A DNA stretch of 43,436 nt from an uncultured Clostridia bacterium (GTDB lineage: Bacteria; Bacillota; Clostridia; Oscillospirales; Acutalibacteraceae): assembly GCA_946041635.1 (NCBI GenBank), contig CAMGDG010000003.1, positions 1 to 43,436 on the forward strand, read 5' to 3'. Position numbers and translations under genes: made by a program. Below, piece after piece: positions 8,611 through 19,210 of this stretch. Positions within the stretch are counted from its first letter, which is position 1, and each line of letters begins with the position of its first letter. The notes below the pieces were generated by a model. The model was given only the letters and a program-made list of their open reading frames with translations. It did not search any database and was not told the origin of the DNA.

Positions 8611-9762
8611 TTATTTCTTTTTCTTGCCGAAAAACGATTTTTTATCGTTATCAATTCCGTCTGCGGCGCCGAATTCAACGGCAAGCTGATTTATAAGCTC
8701 ACGCTGTTTTTCCGTAAGCTTTTTCGGCACATCAACAATAATGCGTACAAGCTGGTCGCCCTTGCCGATACCGCTTCTGCTTTGAATACCCCTGCCGCGA
8801 AGCTTGAAAACATCGCCCGGCTGAGTACCTGCGGGAATTGAGTATTCAACCTTACCGTCAAGCGTGGGAACCTGAATTTTACAGCCTAATGCCACCTGCA
8901 TAAAGGTTAAATGCACATCGCACCAGACATTGTATCCGTCACGCTCAAAAATCGGGTGAGGTCGAACATTTACAACAATATTAAGGTCGCCTGCGGGTCC
9001 GCCGTTAACACCCTTGTTGCCCTGACCGCGTACCGTTATAATCTGACGGTCGTCAACACCTGCGGGAATATTTATATCAAGCTTAGACGGCTTGCGCACT
9101 CTGCCTGCGCCGTTGCACTTTTTACAGGGCTTTTCGATAATTGTTCCCCTGCCGCCGCACTTTGAACAAGGCTTGCTTGACTGAATAACGCCGAAAGGTG
9201 TTCTCTGCTGAACCGTTACCTGACCTCTGCCGTTACATTCGGGGCAGGTTTTAGGTGAAGTTCCGCTTTCACAGCCGTTGCCGTGGCACTCCTCGCACAC
9301 CTCAATACGCATTGTATCAATGGTACGCTTACAGCCCTTTGCCGCCTCCTCAAAGGAGATTGTGATGCTTGACTGCGTATCGCTTCCTCTCTGAGGTGCG
9401 TTGGGATTTGCTCTGCCGCCGCCGAAACCGCCGAAGCCGTTTCCGAATATTGAGCCGAAAATATCGCCCAAATCGAAGTCCATTCCGTCGAAGCCTGCGC
9501 CGCCGTATCCACCCTGCCCTGCACCGTAGTTTGGGTCAACACCCGCATGGCCGAACTGGTCATAGCGCGCCTTTTTTGTACTGTCGGAGAGAACCTCGTA
9601 AGCCTCGTTGGCCTCTTTAAACTTCTCCTCCGCTTCCTTATTGCCGGGGTTTAAATCGGGGTGATATTTTTTTGCGGCTTTGCGGTACGCTTTTTTTATT
9701 TCGTCCTCGGAAGCCGATTTATCGATACCGAGCACTTCATAATAATCTCTTTTTTCTGCCAT
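8611..9762 (-). CDS. dnaJ: Chaperone DnaJ (Hsp40)
   Basis: DnaJ delivers substrates to DnaK and stimulates its ATPase. The 383-residue protein is a full type I DnaJ: J domain (1-70) with HPD in KYHPDLN, a Gly/Phe-rich region (about 75-120), four zinc-binding CxxCxGxG-type repeats ([32 protein letters not shown]), and a C-terminal substrate domain. The lysine-rich end ([10 protein letters not shown]) is an unusual tail. It is the last gene of the hrcA operon; GGAG lies 8 bases before its ATG. Confidence 0.98.
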   Translation of the reverse strand: MAEKRDYYEVLGIDKSASEDEIKKAYRKAAKKYHPDLNPGNKEAEEKFKEANEAYEVLSDSTKKARYDQFGHAGVDPNYGAGQGGYGGAGFDGMDFDLGDIFGSIFGNGFGGFGGGRANPNAPQRGSDTQSSITISFEEAAKGCKRTIDTMRIEVCEECHGNGCESGTSPKTCPECNGRGQVTVQQRTPFGVIQSSKPCSKCGGRGTIIEKPCKKCNGAGRVRKPSKLDINIPAGVDDRQIITVRGQGNKGVNGGPAGDLNIVVNVRPHPIFERDGYNVWCDVHLTFMQVALGCKIQVPTLDGKVEYSIPAGTQPGDVFKLRGRGIQSRSGIGKGDQLVRIIVDVPKKLTEKQRELINQLAVEFGAADGIDNDKKSFFGKKKK

Positions 9763-9779
9763 AAGTAATACTCCGAAAG

Positions 9780-9814
9780 CGGGTTAGGACAGAGTTTTCG
9801 CTCTGTCCTGCCCG
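9780..9814 (-). other. Strong hairpin between dnaK and dnaJ
   Basis: AGGACAGAG (9786-9794) and CTCTGTCCT (9801-9809) pair perfectly, extended by CGGG/CCCG (9780-9783 with 9811-9814) after small bulges. Read on the minus strand there is no T-run, so it is not a standard terminator; it may be an RNA processing or stability element that sets the dnaK to dnaJ ratio. Confidence 0.7.
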
Positions 9815-9823
9815 TTATTTTTA

Positions 9824-11674
<1,851 letters not shown>

Positions 11675-11724
11675 TTATTCCTCCTAAATGTATGCTTATT
11701 ATATATTATTGACTGATTTCTCAG

Positions 11725-12243
11725 TTAATTTACTACCTTTACCACTGCGGGGCGGATTATTCTGTCGCCCATCTTATAGCCTGTTGAAAACACCTCGGCA
11801 ACGCTGTTTTCGGGAAGCTCATCGTCCTCTGCGTGCATTACGGCGCTGTGAATATTGGGGTCAAACTCGTCGCCTTTTTCGCCGAAGGACTCAACGCCGA
11901 TTTTTTTAAGCGTTTCGCCGAACTGATTGAAAATCATTTCCATACCTTTTTTATATGACTCCAAATCCGTTGCGGCTGCCGCCATTGCGCGCATAAAGTT
12001 ATCATATACGGGAAGAAACTCGCTTACCGTTGAGGCTTTAATGTCGCCGTACGCCTGCTCCTTTTCCTTTTGGGAGCGCTTGCGGAAATTATCGTACTCT
12101 GCCATAACACGCAGGAGCTGATCTTTTTTCTCGTTAAGCTCCGCTATAAGCTTTTCTGTTTCGTCCGCTTGGGCAGCTTCAACCTTTTCTTCGGTTTTCT
12201 CTTCTGTTTCTTCGACAGTCTTTTTTTCCTTATCTTTTGCCAT
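11725..12243 (-). CDS. grpE: Nucleotide exchange factor GrpE
   Basis: GrpE releases ADP from DnaK. The 172-residue protein has a charged, Glu/Lys-rich N terminus (KEKKTVEETEEKTEEK), a long helix (about 30-90, including RVMAEYDNFRKRSQKEK) and the C-terminal beta domain with the signature FDPNIHSAVMHAEDDELPE and VAEVFSTGYKMGDRIIRPA. It starts one base after the hrcA stop, implying translational coupling. Confidence 0.98.
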   Translation of the reverse strand: MAKDKEKKTVEETEEKTEEKVEAAQADETEKLIAELNEKKDQLLRVMAEYDNFRKRSQKEKEQAYGDIKASTVSEFLPVYDNFMRAMAAAATDLESYKKGMEMIFNQFGETLKKIGVESFGEKGDEFDPNIHSAVMHAEDDELPENSVAEVFSTGYKMGDRIIRPAVVKVVN

Positions 12244-12244
12244 G

Positions 12245-13273
12245 TCAATCCTCCAAGGTGTCGGACATTATGTTGCCGACTATTTCTGTTAAATATTTAA
12301 GGCTGGGAATAAGCCTTGCGTAATCAATTCTTGTGGGGCCTATTATGCCCAATGTTCCGCTTTCTTTTCCGCTTACGGAATAGTTTGAAAATATTACGCT
12401 GGACTCCTGCAACTCTCTGAACAGGTTTTCCTTACCTATAAGCACGCTGGCGTCGCCCTGCGACTTATGATTTGAAAAGAGATTTGTCAGCGGGTCCGAA
12501 CGGCGTAAAAATTCAAGCAACTCGTATGCGTTGGGATAATCGGAATAATTCAAAAGATTTGACTGCCCCTCCAACAGAAGCTGAGTTTGCTCCGTTAACT
12601 GTGCCAAATCGGAAAGCGTTACAAGCAGGGGAGAAATCGCAAGAGATTTACTTCCCAAGGATAATGCCAGCGTTTGAATAAGCGCCATACTCACCTCGGA
12701 CGCGGATTTGCCTATAAAGTGCTGTGAAACAATATTATAAAATGTTTCTATAAGCTCCATATTCAGCTCGCTGTCCGTACGGCAAACCCGGCTTTTTAAA
12801 ATTCCGGAGGACGAAAGCATAACCATCATCACGGTGCGTGTGCCGAGAGGGACTAATTCAACTCTGCGAATAACCGCATTATCGTCGCAAGGGGTAGTTG
12901 AAACAACTGCGCAATTCGTTATTTCCGCAAGCACCTGCCCCGCCTGCTCCAAAATCTGCTGTGGCTCGCCCCCTGCCGTGCTGAGCCTTGCCTCAATAAG
13001 TCTTTTCTCATTCAAGGGAAGCTCGTAACGGTTCATAAGGCGGTCAACATAATAGCGGTAGCCGGACTGTGCGGGGATTCTGCCTGCCGAGGTATGAGGC
13101 TGTTCAAGAAGCCCCAAGCGGGAAAGCTCTGCCATCTCGTTACGGATTGTTGCGCTTGAAACAGGTATGTTCAAAAATTCAAGCAGTGTTTTTGAACCGA
13201 CAGGCTCGCCCGTTGCAATATAATGCTCAATTACTGCCGCAAGAATTTTTTCTTTTCTCTCACTCAACTGCAT
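12245..13273 (-). CDS. hrcA: Heat-inducible transcription repressor HrcA
   Basis: HrcA binds CIRCE and represses class I heat-shock genes; in other Firmicutes its activity depends on GroE. The 342-residue protein has an N-terminal winged helix (about 1-75: SERKEKILAAVIEHYIATG, PVGSKTLLE, SSATIRNEMAELSRLGLLEQPHTSAGRIP) and the C-terminal dimer/GAF-like domain ending IGPTRIDYARLIPSLKYLTEIV. The start is ATG 13273, since AAGGGGG lies 7 bases upstream; an in-frame longer version would begin upstream of the CIRCE element and promoter and is rejected. Confidence 0.97.
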   Translation of the reverse strand: MQLSERKEKILAAVIEHYIATGEPVGSKTLLEFLNIPVSSATIRNEMAELSRLGLLEQPHTSAGRIPAQSGYRYYVDRLMNRYELPLNEKRLIEARLSTAGGEPQQILEQAGQVLAEITNCAVVSTTPCDDNAVIRRVELVPLGTRTVMMVMLSSSGILKSRVCRTDSELNMELIETFYNIVSQHFIGKSASEVSMALIQTLALSLGSKSLAISPLLVTLSDLAQLTEQTQLLLEGQSNLLNYSDYPNAYELLEFLRRSDPLTNLFSNHKSQGDASVLIGKENLFRELQESSVIFSNYSVSGKESGTLGIIGPTRIDYARLIPSLKYLTEIVGNIMSDTLED

Positions 13274-13296
13274 TTCATCGCCCCCTTTTGTCCGTA

Positions 13297-13323
13297 TTAG
13301 CACTCTCATATTCAGAGTGCTAA
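13297..13323 (-). promoter_or_regulatory. CIRCE operator (HrcA-binding site)
   Basis: TTAGCACTC (13297-13305), nine-base spacer, GAGTGCTAA (13315-13323): a perfect consensus CIRCE. It lies between the -10 box and the hrcA start, so bound HrcA would block transcription of hrcA-grpE-dnaK-dnaJ. It is the only CIRCE seen here; groESL is not in the window. Confidence 0.98.
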
Positions 13324-13334
13324 CTCTACTAATA

Positions 13335-13363
13335 AATATACATTCATTCTCAAAAAATGTCAA
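13335..13363 (-). promoter_or_regulatory. Promoter of the hrcA operon
   Basis: On the minus strand TTGACA (13363-13358), 17-base spacer, TATATT (13340-13335). Near-consensus sigma-A promoter immediately upstream of CIRCE. Confidence 0.88.
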
Positions 13364-13508
13364 GGAAATATTTGTAAACAATTTGTTAAGAACTTATATT
13401 TTGCTCTTTCCGCGTTTAATCTTAATAACAACGGCAATGAAGCCGGATATAAAAATTCATATACAGTCCGCAAGAGCGGTTCGCGAAAATTATAGCACAT
13501 CAAAACAT

Positions 13509-13534
13509 GCGGCGGGAGCAAGCCCCCGCCCTAC
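13509..13534. repeat. Short GC-rich palindromic repeat, copy 1
   Basis: A 26-base unit with arms GGCGGGAGC and GCCCCCGCC and the 3' flank CTAC. It is identical to 21431-21456 and nearly so to 40919-40941. It lies between the divergent hrcA operon and thrS leader, with no gene in 13382-13560. Confidence 0.85.
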
Positions 13535-13564
13535 CCTATGTGACTTCGGTATTACATTTTAATG

Positions 13565-13593
13565 TTGACAAACTAAAAAAATGAGTATAAAAT
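13565..13593 (+). promoter_or_regulatory. Promoter of the thrS T-box leader
   Basis: TTGACA (13565-13570), 17-base spacer, TAAAAT (13588-13593); transcription would begin about 280 bases before thrS, leaving room for a complete T-box leader. Confidence 0.8.
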
Positions 13594-13599
13594 ATATAC

Positions 13600-13860
13600 A
13601 TATTTATAAAGCGTTGAGAAAGAACGACGGACAGTTAAAAGCTTACAGAGAGATTTTGGTTGGTGTAAAAAATCAGTTTTTTTCGTCCCGAGACCGCTTT
13701 CGAGCGTCGGCGAAAACATATTTTTATGATTAAGCCGCACCGTAAGACTGCGTTAAAGTCAAATGAGCGGCAAGGCTTTTGCTTTGCAATACGGGTGGAA
13801 CCGTGGAATGTTATTTACAGCATTTCATCCCTTTTTTCGGGATGAAGTGCTTTTTCTTTT
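13600..13860 (+). promoter_or_regulatory. T-box riboswitch (tRNA-Thr sensing)
   Basis: The leader has the Stem I landmarks AGAGAGA (13647-13653) and GGTTGGTGTAAAA (13658-13670), a candidate specifier ACC (13693-13695, a Thr codon followed by a purine), and the T-box core ACGGGTGGAACCGTGG around 13791-13805. A terminator follows: GCATTTCATCCC (13820-13831) pairs with GGGATGAAGTGC (13839-13850), then T5. Uncharged tRNA-Thr should stabilise the antiterminator and let thrS be transcribed. The specifier choice is inference from position. Confidence 0.92.
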
Positions 13861-13877
13861 TGAAAGGAGTTAAAACA

Positions 13878-15830
13878 ATGGTTAAAGTAACACTTAAAGA
13901 CAATGTAATTAAGGAGTACGAGAGCGGCACAACCGTTGCAGAGATTGCAAAATCCATAGGTATGGGGCTTTACAAATCAGCCTGCGGCGGCAGAATTGAC
14001 GGTGAATACTGCGATTTGCGCACACCCGTCACAGCCGACTGTTCTCTTGAAATCGTCACCTTTGACGACCTTGACGGTAAAAAGACATTCTGGCACACAG
14101 CATCTCACATTATGGCACAGGCTGTTAAACGCCTTTATCCCGATGTCAAGCTGGCAATAGGCCCTGCCGTTGACAGCGGTTTCTACTATGATTTCGACAG
14201 CGAAATTTCTTTCACTCCCGAAATTTTAGAAAAAATCGAAGGGGAAATGAAAAAAATCGTAAAAGAAGATTTACCCCTTGAAAAATTTGAAATGGCTCCC
14301 GATGAGGCTCTTAAAATGATGGAGGAAAAAGGCGAAATCTACAAGGTTGAGCTGATTTCCGAGCACGCAGGAAAGGGCGAGCCCATTTCGTTCTACAAGC
14401 AGGGCGAATTTACAGAGCTTTGCGCAGGCCCTCACCTTATGAGCACGGGAGCGGTTAAGGCGTTTAAGCTTACCTCCTGCACAGGCGCATACTGGAGAGG
14501 AAACGAGAAAAACAAGATGCTTCAAAGAATTTATGCCACCGCTTTCCCGAAAGCGAGCGAGCTTGAAGCGCACCTTGAACAGCTTGAAGAAGCCAAAAAG
14601 CGTGACCACAACAAATTAGGCCGTGACCTTGAACTTTTCACAACAAGTGAGCTTATCGGTCAGGGCTTGCCCATACTGCTCCCCAAAGGCGCAAGAATTA
14701 TCCAGACTTTACAGCGCTGGGTTGAGGACGAGGAGCAAAAGCGCGGATGGTTGCTTACAAAAACTCCGTATATGGCAAAGAGCGACCTTTACAAGGTTTC
14801 GGGGCACTGGGATCATTATCTTGACGGTATGTTTGTTTTGGGTGACCCCGAAAAAGAAAAAGACGGCGAAGAGGTTTTCGCATTGCGTCCCATGACATGC
14901 CCGTTCCAATATCAGGCATATCTGAACCGTCCCCGTTCGTACAGAGATTTGCCCCTCCGATACAATGAAACATCAACGCTTTTCCGAAACGAGGCGTCAG
15001 GCGAAATGCACGGTCTTATCCGTGTCCGTCAGTTCACAATTTCAGAGGGCCACTTAATGTGCACTCCCGAACAGCTTGAAGATGAATTCAGGGGTTGTCT
15101 TGAACTGGCGATTTATATGCTTAAAACGCTGGGACTTTATGAAGATGTTTCTTACCGTTTTTCACAATGGGACCCCAATGACAGTGATAAATACATCGGC
15201 ACTCCCGAGCAATGGGACGAAGCGCAGTCTGTTATGAAAACAATTCTTGACGATTTAGGGCTGAATTACAAGATAGGCATAGGCGAAGCCGCTTTCTACG
15301 GTCCTAAGCTTGACATTCAGATTAAAAATGTTTTCGGCAAGGAAGATACACTCATTACAATTCAGGTTGACCAGCTTCTTGCTGAAAAATTCGGTATGGA
15401 ATACACAGATAAAGACGGCGCAAAGAAAAATCCGTATATAATTCACCGTACATCAATCGGATGCTACGAGCGTACTCTCGCTCTCCTCATTGAAAAGTAT
15501 GCAGGTGCATTCCCCTTGTGGCTTGCTCCCGAGCAGGTAAGAATTCTTCCTATTGCCGACAGACACCACGACAGAGCGTACGAAATTAAGAAACAGCTCG
15601 AAAATGCGGGACTTCGCGTCACCGTTGACGACAGAAGCGAAAAGACGGGATACAAAATCCGAGAAGCAAGGCTGCAAAAGCTCCCCTACTGGCTTGTTAT
15701 CGGCGACAAAGAGGTTGAAAACGGCACGGTATCCGTCAGCCGCCGCGGCGAGGGTGACATAGGCACAATGGATATAGACGCACTTCTTCAACGCTTAAAC
15801 AACGAAATTGCAACGAAAGCGAGAGATTGA
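13878..15830 (+). CDS. thrS: Threonyl-tRNA synthetase
   Basis: Charges tRNA-Thr. The 650-residue protein has an N-terminal TGS domain (1-62), an editing domain with HTASH (His73, His77) and ELCAGPH, the class II catalytic core with LRPMTCP (zinc-ligand Cys), RNEASGEMHGLIRVRQF and a later IIHRTSIG His, and the C-terminal anticodon domain from about residue 550. Motifs are slightly divergent from the common form (FTISEGHLMC where many have FTQDDAHIFC), suggesting a separate clostridial branch. ATG 13878 is chosen for AAAGGAG 8 bases upstream; the longer in-frame ORF runs into the T-box terminator. The next gene begins one base after the stop. Confidence 0.97.
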   Translation: MVKVTLKDNVIKEYESGTTVAEIAKSIGMGLYKSACGGRIDGEYCDLRTPVTADCSLEIVTFDDLDGKKTFWHTASHIMAQAVKRLYPDVKLAIGPAVDSGFYYDFDSEISFTPEILEKIEGEMKKIVKEDLPLEKFEMAPDEALKMMEEKGEIYKVELISEHAGKGEPISFYKQGEFTELCAGPHLMSTGAVKAFKLTSCTGAYWRGNEKNKMLQRIYATAFPKASELEAHLEQLEEAKKRDHNKLGRDLELFTTSELIGQGLPILLPKGARIIQTLQRWVEDEEQKRGWLLTKTPYMAKSDLYKVSGHWDHYLDGMFVLGDPEKEKDGEEVFALRPMTCPFQYQAYLNRPRSYRDLPLRYNETSTLFRNEASGEMHGLIRVRQFTISEGHLMCTPEQLEDEFRGCLELAIYMLKTLGLYEDVSYRFSQWDPNDSDKYIGTPEQWDEAQSVMKTILDDLGLNYKIGIGEAAFYGPKLDIQIKNVFGKEDTLITIQVDQLLAEKFGMEYTDKDGAKKNPYIIHRTSIGCYERTLALLIEKYAGAFPLWLAPEQVRILPIADRHHDRAYEIKKQLENAGLRVTVDDRSEKTGYKIREARLQKLPYWLVIGDKEVENGTVSVSRRGEGDIGTMDIDALLQRLNNEIATKARD

Positions 15831-15831
15831 T

Positions 15832-17439
15832 ATGGCAAAGGTACCGCTGACGGTAACCGTCATAACAGATACGCATTACTATGCAAAATCCACAGGCATT
15901 GAGGGTGCAGCATACGAGGCGGCAAATACCAAAAGCCAAATACTGTTAAAATATTCCGCAGAGCTTCTGGACGCCGCGTTCCGTCAGATTAAAGCTGACA
16001 AACGCACCGATATTGTGCTCCTTTCAGGCGACACAACAAGCAACGGCGAATACGATTCGCACCGTGAATTTATTGAAATGCTCCGTGATTTAAAGGCGGC
16101 GGGAAAGCGTGTATATGTTATAACCGCCACCCACGATTATCAGGACGACGGTCAGACAAATTCATATGTGGGCGACGAAAAGGTGAAAATCCCTGCGGCA
16201 AAGCGTGAGGAGCTTTACGAAATGTACCGTGAATTCGGCCCCGATGAGGCCATTTCCGTGCACCGCCAAAGTATGTCGTATGTGGTGCAGTTGCAGGAGG
16301 GCTACCGCCTGTTTGCCATCAACGATGACAGCAATTCGGCAGGCAAAAGCGGCATTTCCGACGACTGCTACGCTTGGCTTTGTGAGCAGGTTGAGGACGC
16401 CAAGAAAAACAATCAGTTTATGCTGATGATGACGCATCATCCTCTTATTGCTCCCTCACCCATTTACGCACTTATCGGCAAAAATGATATGCACGGCGAT
16501 TTTGACATTCGCCGCAAGCAGTATGCTGATTTAGGACTGCAATTCATATTGACGGGGCACACACATATTCATCACATCGACAAAATGGAAAGCGACATCG
16601 GCAATACGCTTTATACGATTGCAACTTCCGCAACCGTCGGCTACCCTGCCCCAATCCGCACCGTTGTTGTAGATGAAGCGGCAGGCATTGTTTCTACAAC
16701 CACCGATTTTATCACCGAAAAGGTAGATTTTGATTTAGAGGGCAACTCCTTGCAGGATTACCTAAAAAATCAGCTTGTGGGTATGGTGCGTGATATGGTC
16801 AAGGCCGCAGGCGGCGACATTCACAAGTTCGCCGATATGGCAACGGCAATGAGCATTAAAAAGAAGCTTATTTACAAAATAGGCTGGCTTATAAAGCCCT
16901 TCGCCAAGCGGCTGAACAGTCTTAAAATCGGTACGGTTGCCAAATGGACAAAAAAAGAAACAGGCTTGAAGCCCGAGGATTATGCGGATATTAAGGATAA
17001 GTCCGTTGTGGATTTCATTGTGGATATTGTTACAAATCTTTACGCAGGCGAAAATCTTTACAATCCCGAAGATGCAGAATACAAAATCACTATGGGACTG
17101 TTAAGCATTTTTGATTCAATATTTGCAGCTCTCCACATTTCGGTGAAAAAACTTTTGAAAGTTTCCGACTCGCTGTGTGATTTCGTTGAGCCGCTTTTAC
17201 ATAACAGCGGTATTCCGTCTTATGACGCAGTTTTGCCCATTATGCCTTTCTACACCGCAGATAATCCTGCGCCGAAGCACGGGGAAGATGCAAAGCCACA
17301 GCGCAAAAAGAGCAAGAAAGGCTTGCCCATAGTAATAATTTCTATTCTGCTGGCAATAATTCTGCTTCCGATTATTCTGTTGACGCTCCTCATAGGGTAC
17401 ATTACCAACAGAATAAGATACAGAGAATACCTGAAATAA
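15832..17439 (+). CDS. Membrane-anchored calcineurin-like metallophosphoesterase
   Basis: A 535-residue protein with a two-metal phosphoesterase domain: D13/H15 in TDTHYY, LLSGDTTSNGEYD, the ATHDYQDD segment in place of the usual GNH, MMTHHP, and GHTHIHH. A linker region of about 220 residues follows with no motif I know, then a basic stretch (QRKKSKKG) and a strongly hydrophobic C-terminal segment (about 500-525) ending with positive charges, so the catalytic domain is probably tethered to the membrane. There is no N-terminal signal peptide, hence a cytosolic orientation is most likely. The gene starts one base after thrS and should share T-box control. Substrate unknown. Confidence 0.88.
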   Translation: MAKVPLTVTVITDTHYYAKSTGIEGAAYEAANTKSQILLKYSAELLDAAFRQIKADKRTDIVLLSGDTTSNGEYDSHREFIEMLRDLKAAGKRVYVITATHDYQDDGQTNSYVGDEKVKIPAAKREELYEMYREFGPDEAISVHRQSMSYVVQLQEGYRLFAINDDSNSAGKSGISDDCYAWLCEQVEDAKKNNQFMLMMTHHPLIAPSPIYALIGKNDMHGDFDIRRKQYADLGLQFILTGHTHIHHIDKMESDIGNTLYTIATSATVGYPAPIRTVVVDEAAGIVSTTTDFITEKVDFDLEGNSLQDYLKNQLVGMVRDMVKAAGGDIHKFADMATAMSIKKKLIYKIGWLIKPFAKRLNSLKIGTVAKWTKKETGLKPEDYADIKDKSVVDFIVDIVTNLYAGENLYNPEDAEYKITMGLLSIFDSIFAALHISVKKLLKVSDSLCDFVEPLLHNSGIPSYDAVLPIMPFYTADNPAPKHGEDAKPQRKKSKKGLPIVIISILLAIILLPIILLTLLIGYITNRIRYREYLK

Positions 17440-17460
17440 TGTAATAATACTTTGCTTTTA

Positions 17461-17491
17461 AGGGTGCATACTTAATGTATGCGCCCTTTTT
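17461..17491 (+). terminator. Terminator after the thrS operon
   Basis: AGGGTGCATAC (17461-17471) pairs with GTATGCGCCCT (17477-17487), followed by T5. Confidence 0.87.
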
Positions 17492-17589
17492 CCTTTGTGC
17501 AAATAATGGATTTTTTACATCCTTTTTCTACTTATATCACAAAAAGCAAGCGATAAAATACAATTTTTAACTATTTTTTCCTCTTTTCC

Positions 17590-17618
17590 TTGATTTTTTA
17601 ACAATTCTGATGTATAAT
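17590..17618 (+). promoter_or_regulatory. Promoter of the PHP phosphoesterase gene
   Basis: TTGATT (17590-17595), 17-base spacer, TATAAT (17613-17618). The remaining 17492-17674 interval is AT-rich and shows no other feature. Confidence 0.7.
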
Positions 17619-17674
17619 ACTTTATATATTGAGGGGTTATACGCTTTCGGCACCTGTTTTTGGAGGTTTTTATT

Positions 17675-18550
17675 TTGAGCGGAGATTTACATTGTCACAC
17701 AAGATTATCTGACGGTTCGTTAGGCATTGAGGATCTTATAGTTTTTGCAAAGAAAAAAGGTATTGAAACCATTGCAATAACCGACCACGACTGCCTTGCC
17801 GGTACTGTTCGCGGAAAGGTTATCGGTGCCCGTCACGGTATTCAGGTTATACCCGGTGTTGAGCTTTCCTCAACATTTGAAAAGTACAATAAAAATCTTC
17901 ACATACTTTGCTATTTACCCGAGTCCCCCGATATGCTTGAAGGGCTTTGCAAAAGAAATTCGCTTGCAAGGAAAAAGGCGTCTCATTTTATTATGCTTCA
18001 AACAGCCAAGCGCTATCCTATTACTACCGAATTCATTATCAAATGCGCCACAGGCTCTACAAATCTTTACAAAAAGCACATTATGCAGGCGCTTATTGAA
18101 TGCGGATATGCAAATTCTTTCAACGGAGATTTATATAAAGAGCTCTTTACTCCCGAAAGTGATAACAATATTCTTGTTGTTCCAAAATATGACAGCGTTC
18201 AGAATGTTATTGACGAGATACACACCGCAGGAGGAATTGCGGTTCTTGCTCATCCCGTGGCTTCCGGCTGCATAGATTATATTAACGAAATTATTGAAAT
18301 GGGCATTGACGGAATCGAAGTTTTCCACCCCTCTGCTGACGAGGAGCAACAGGCTATGCTTAAAAAGATTGCCGTTTCGCATAAAATTTTAATGACAGGC
18401 GGCAGTGATTTCCACGGAATGTATAATCAATATAATGTTTCATTAGGCGATTACAACACACCCGATGACTGTTTACACGCCCTTTTAGGTTATAAATCAA
18501 AGCAGAAAAGGCTTCAAAAGAAGCTTGCACAGCAAGCAGAAAGCGAATAA
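17675..18550 (+). CDS. PHP-domain phosphoesterase (YciV/RNase AM-like)
   Basis: A 291-residue stand-alone PHP protein. Metal-binding motifs are intact: DLHCHTRLSDG (His6, His8), ITDHDCLAG, PGVELSS, a central KHIM histidine, AVLAHPVA and GGSDFHG. The stand-alone PHP family that includes E. coli YciV/RNase AM acts on 3',5'-nucleotide bisphosphates or RNA 5' ends, which is the best guess here. The start is TTG 17675, with GGAGG (17662-17666) 8 bases upstream; an in-frame TTG at 17660 overlaps that Shine-Dalgarno. It probably shares its transcript with the next gene, 37 bases on. Confidence 0.88.
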   Translation: MSGDLHCHTRLSDGSLGIEDLIVFAKKKGIETIAITDHDCLAGTVRGKVIGARHGIQVIPGVELSSTFEKYNKNLHILCYLPESPDMLEGLCKRNSLARKKASHFIMLQTAKRYPITTEFIIKCATGSTNLYKKHIMQALIECGYANSFNGDLYKELFTPESDNNILVVPKYDSVQNVIDEIHTAGGIAVLAHPVASGCIDYINEIIEMGIDGIEVFHPSADEEQQAMLKKIAVSHKILMTGGSDFHGMYNQYNVSLGDYNTPDDCLHALLGYKSKQKRLQKKLAQQAESE

Positions 18551-18587
18551 ATAAAGTTTTACAAAATACAATTAAGGAGGAAGACAG

Positions 18588-19157
18588 ATGCTTTTTGACG
18601 ACAGCGATGTTAAAATTTTTAACGACGGCAAAAAAGGAAACGACTCATTTGACGAGGTTTCGGTAATTGCTGAAATGACAAAGCACAGAAGCAACGGAAA
18701 TATTGAAAAAGCAAAAAATCTGGGCAAGCACCTTGCTGAAATCTTTGTTGACGAGCCCCATCTGCTTTCCGATTTGGAAAACGAAGTTGGCCCCCTTCGC
18801 CATGACGACGGTTTTATGTATCAGGTTAAGGTTTTGCTTGTTTTCACTGCGGAATACTGTATAAACCACTGTTTGCCCTCGCCTCTTCTTTCAAACACAG
18901 CCGTTAACGCCATGTATGACACCGTTAAGAAAAAGGCTTTTGAGTTTTATGACAGACTTGACGATGCGGCGGAATACAGTTTTTATTATCTCGCCGTCAG
19001 AAAAGGCGTTGATATTCCTGCAAATATCGGAGTTTCCTTTGCAATGCTCTGCGGCAATGAGAAAAGCGAAGACTCTGCGAAGCTGGGAACAAAAATTTTT
19101 GAGGTTTCACAGCACGAAATAGAGCAAATCATTGATACCTTTGATTTTGCGAAATAA
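18588..19157 (+). CDS. Uncharacterised 189-residue protein
   Basis: I do not recognise this family. It is a soluble-looking, acidic, mostly helical protein with no signal peptide or membrane segment. Features include an Asp/Lys-rich start (DDSDVKIFNDGKKGNDSFDE), a central conserved-looking stretch (LRHDDGFMYQVKVLLVFTAEYCINHCLPSP) with two cysteines flanking N-H, and an aromatic run (EYSFYYLAVRKG). AAGGAGG lies 7 bases before the ATG, so translation should be strong. It follows the PHP gene and is terminated together with it, so a shared role in nucleotide or RNA turnover is possible but only inferred. Confidence 0.8.
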   Translation: MLFDDSDVKIFNDGKKGNDSFDEVSVIAEMTKHRSNGNIEKAKNLGKHLAEIFVDEPHLLSDLENEVGPLRHDDGFMYQVKVLLVFTAEYCINHCLPSPLLSNTAVNAMYDTVKKKAFEFYDRLDDAAEYSFYYLAVRKGVDIPANIGVSFAMLCGNEKSEDSAKLGTKIFEVSQHEIEQIIDTFDFAK

Positions 19158-19172
19158 ATTCAGACATAAGAA

Positions 19173-19210
19173 TACCCGCATTTCGTTATGAAGTGCGGGT
19201 ACTTTTTATT
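19173..19210. terminator. Terminator between convergent genes
   Basis: TACCCGCATTTC (19173-19184) pairs with GAAGTGCGGGTA (19190-19201) with one G-T pair, then CTTTTTATTT. The stop codon of nfo lies in this T-tract. On the minus strand the following bases are TTCTTATG, so termination is weaker there. Confidence 0.85.

Noticed and set aside
9369-9620. Arg-rich plus-strand ORF opposite dnaJ
   Set aside because: Shadow of the Gly-rich region of dnaJ; the arginine richness comes from the antisense of Gly codons.
13274-13381. N-terminal extension of hrcA
   Set aside because: It would translate the CIRCE operator and the promoter itself.
13317-13562. 81-codon plus-strand ORF between hrcA and thrS
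   Set aside because: It starts in the CIRCE element, runs through the hrcA promoter and ends across the GC-rich repeat; no ribosome binding site and no protein-like pattern.
13779-13877. N-terminal extension of thrS
   Set aside because: It covers the T-box core and the terminator hairpin; TGS domain begins at ATG 13878.
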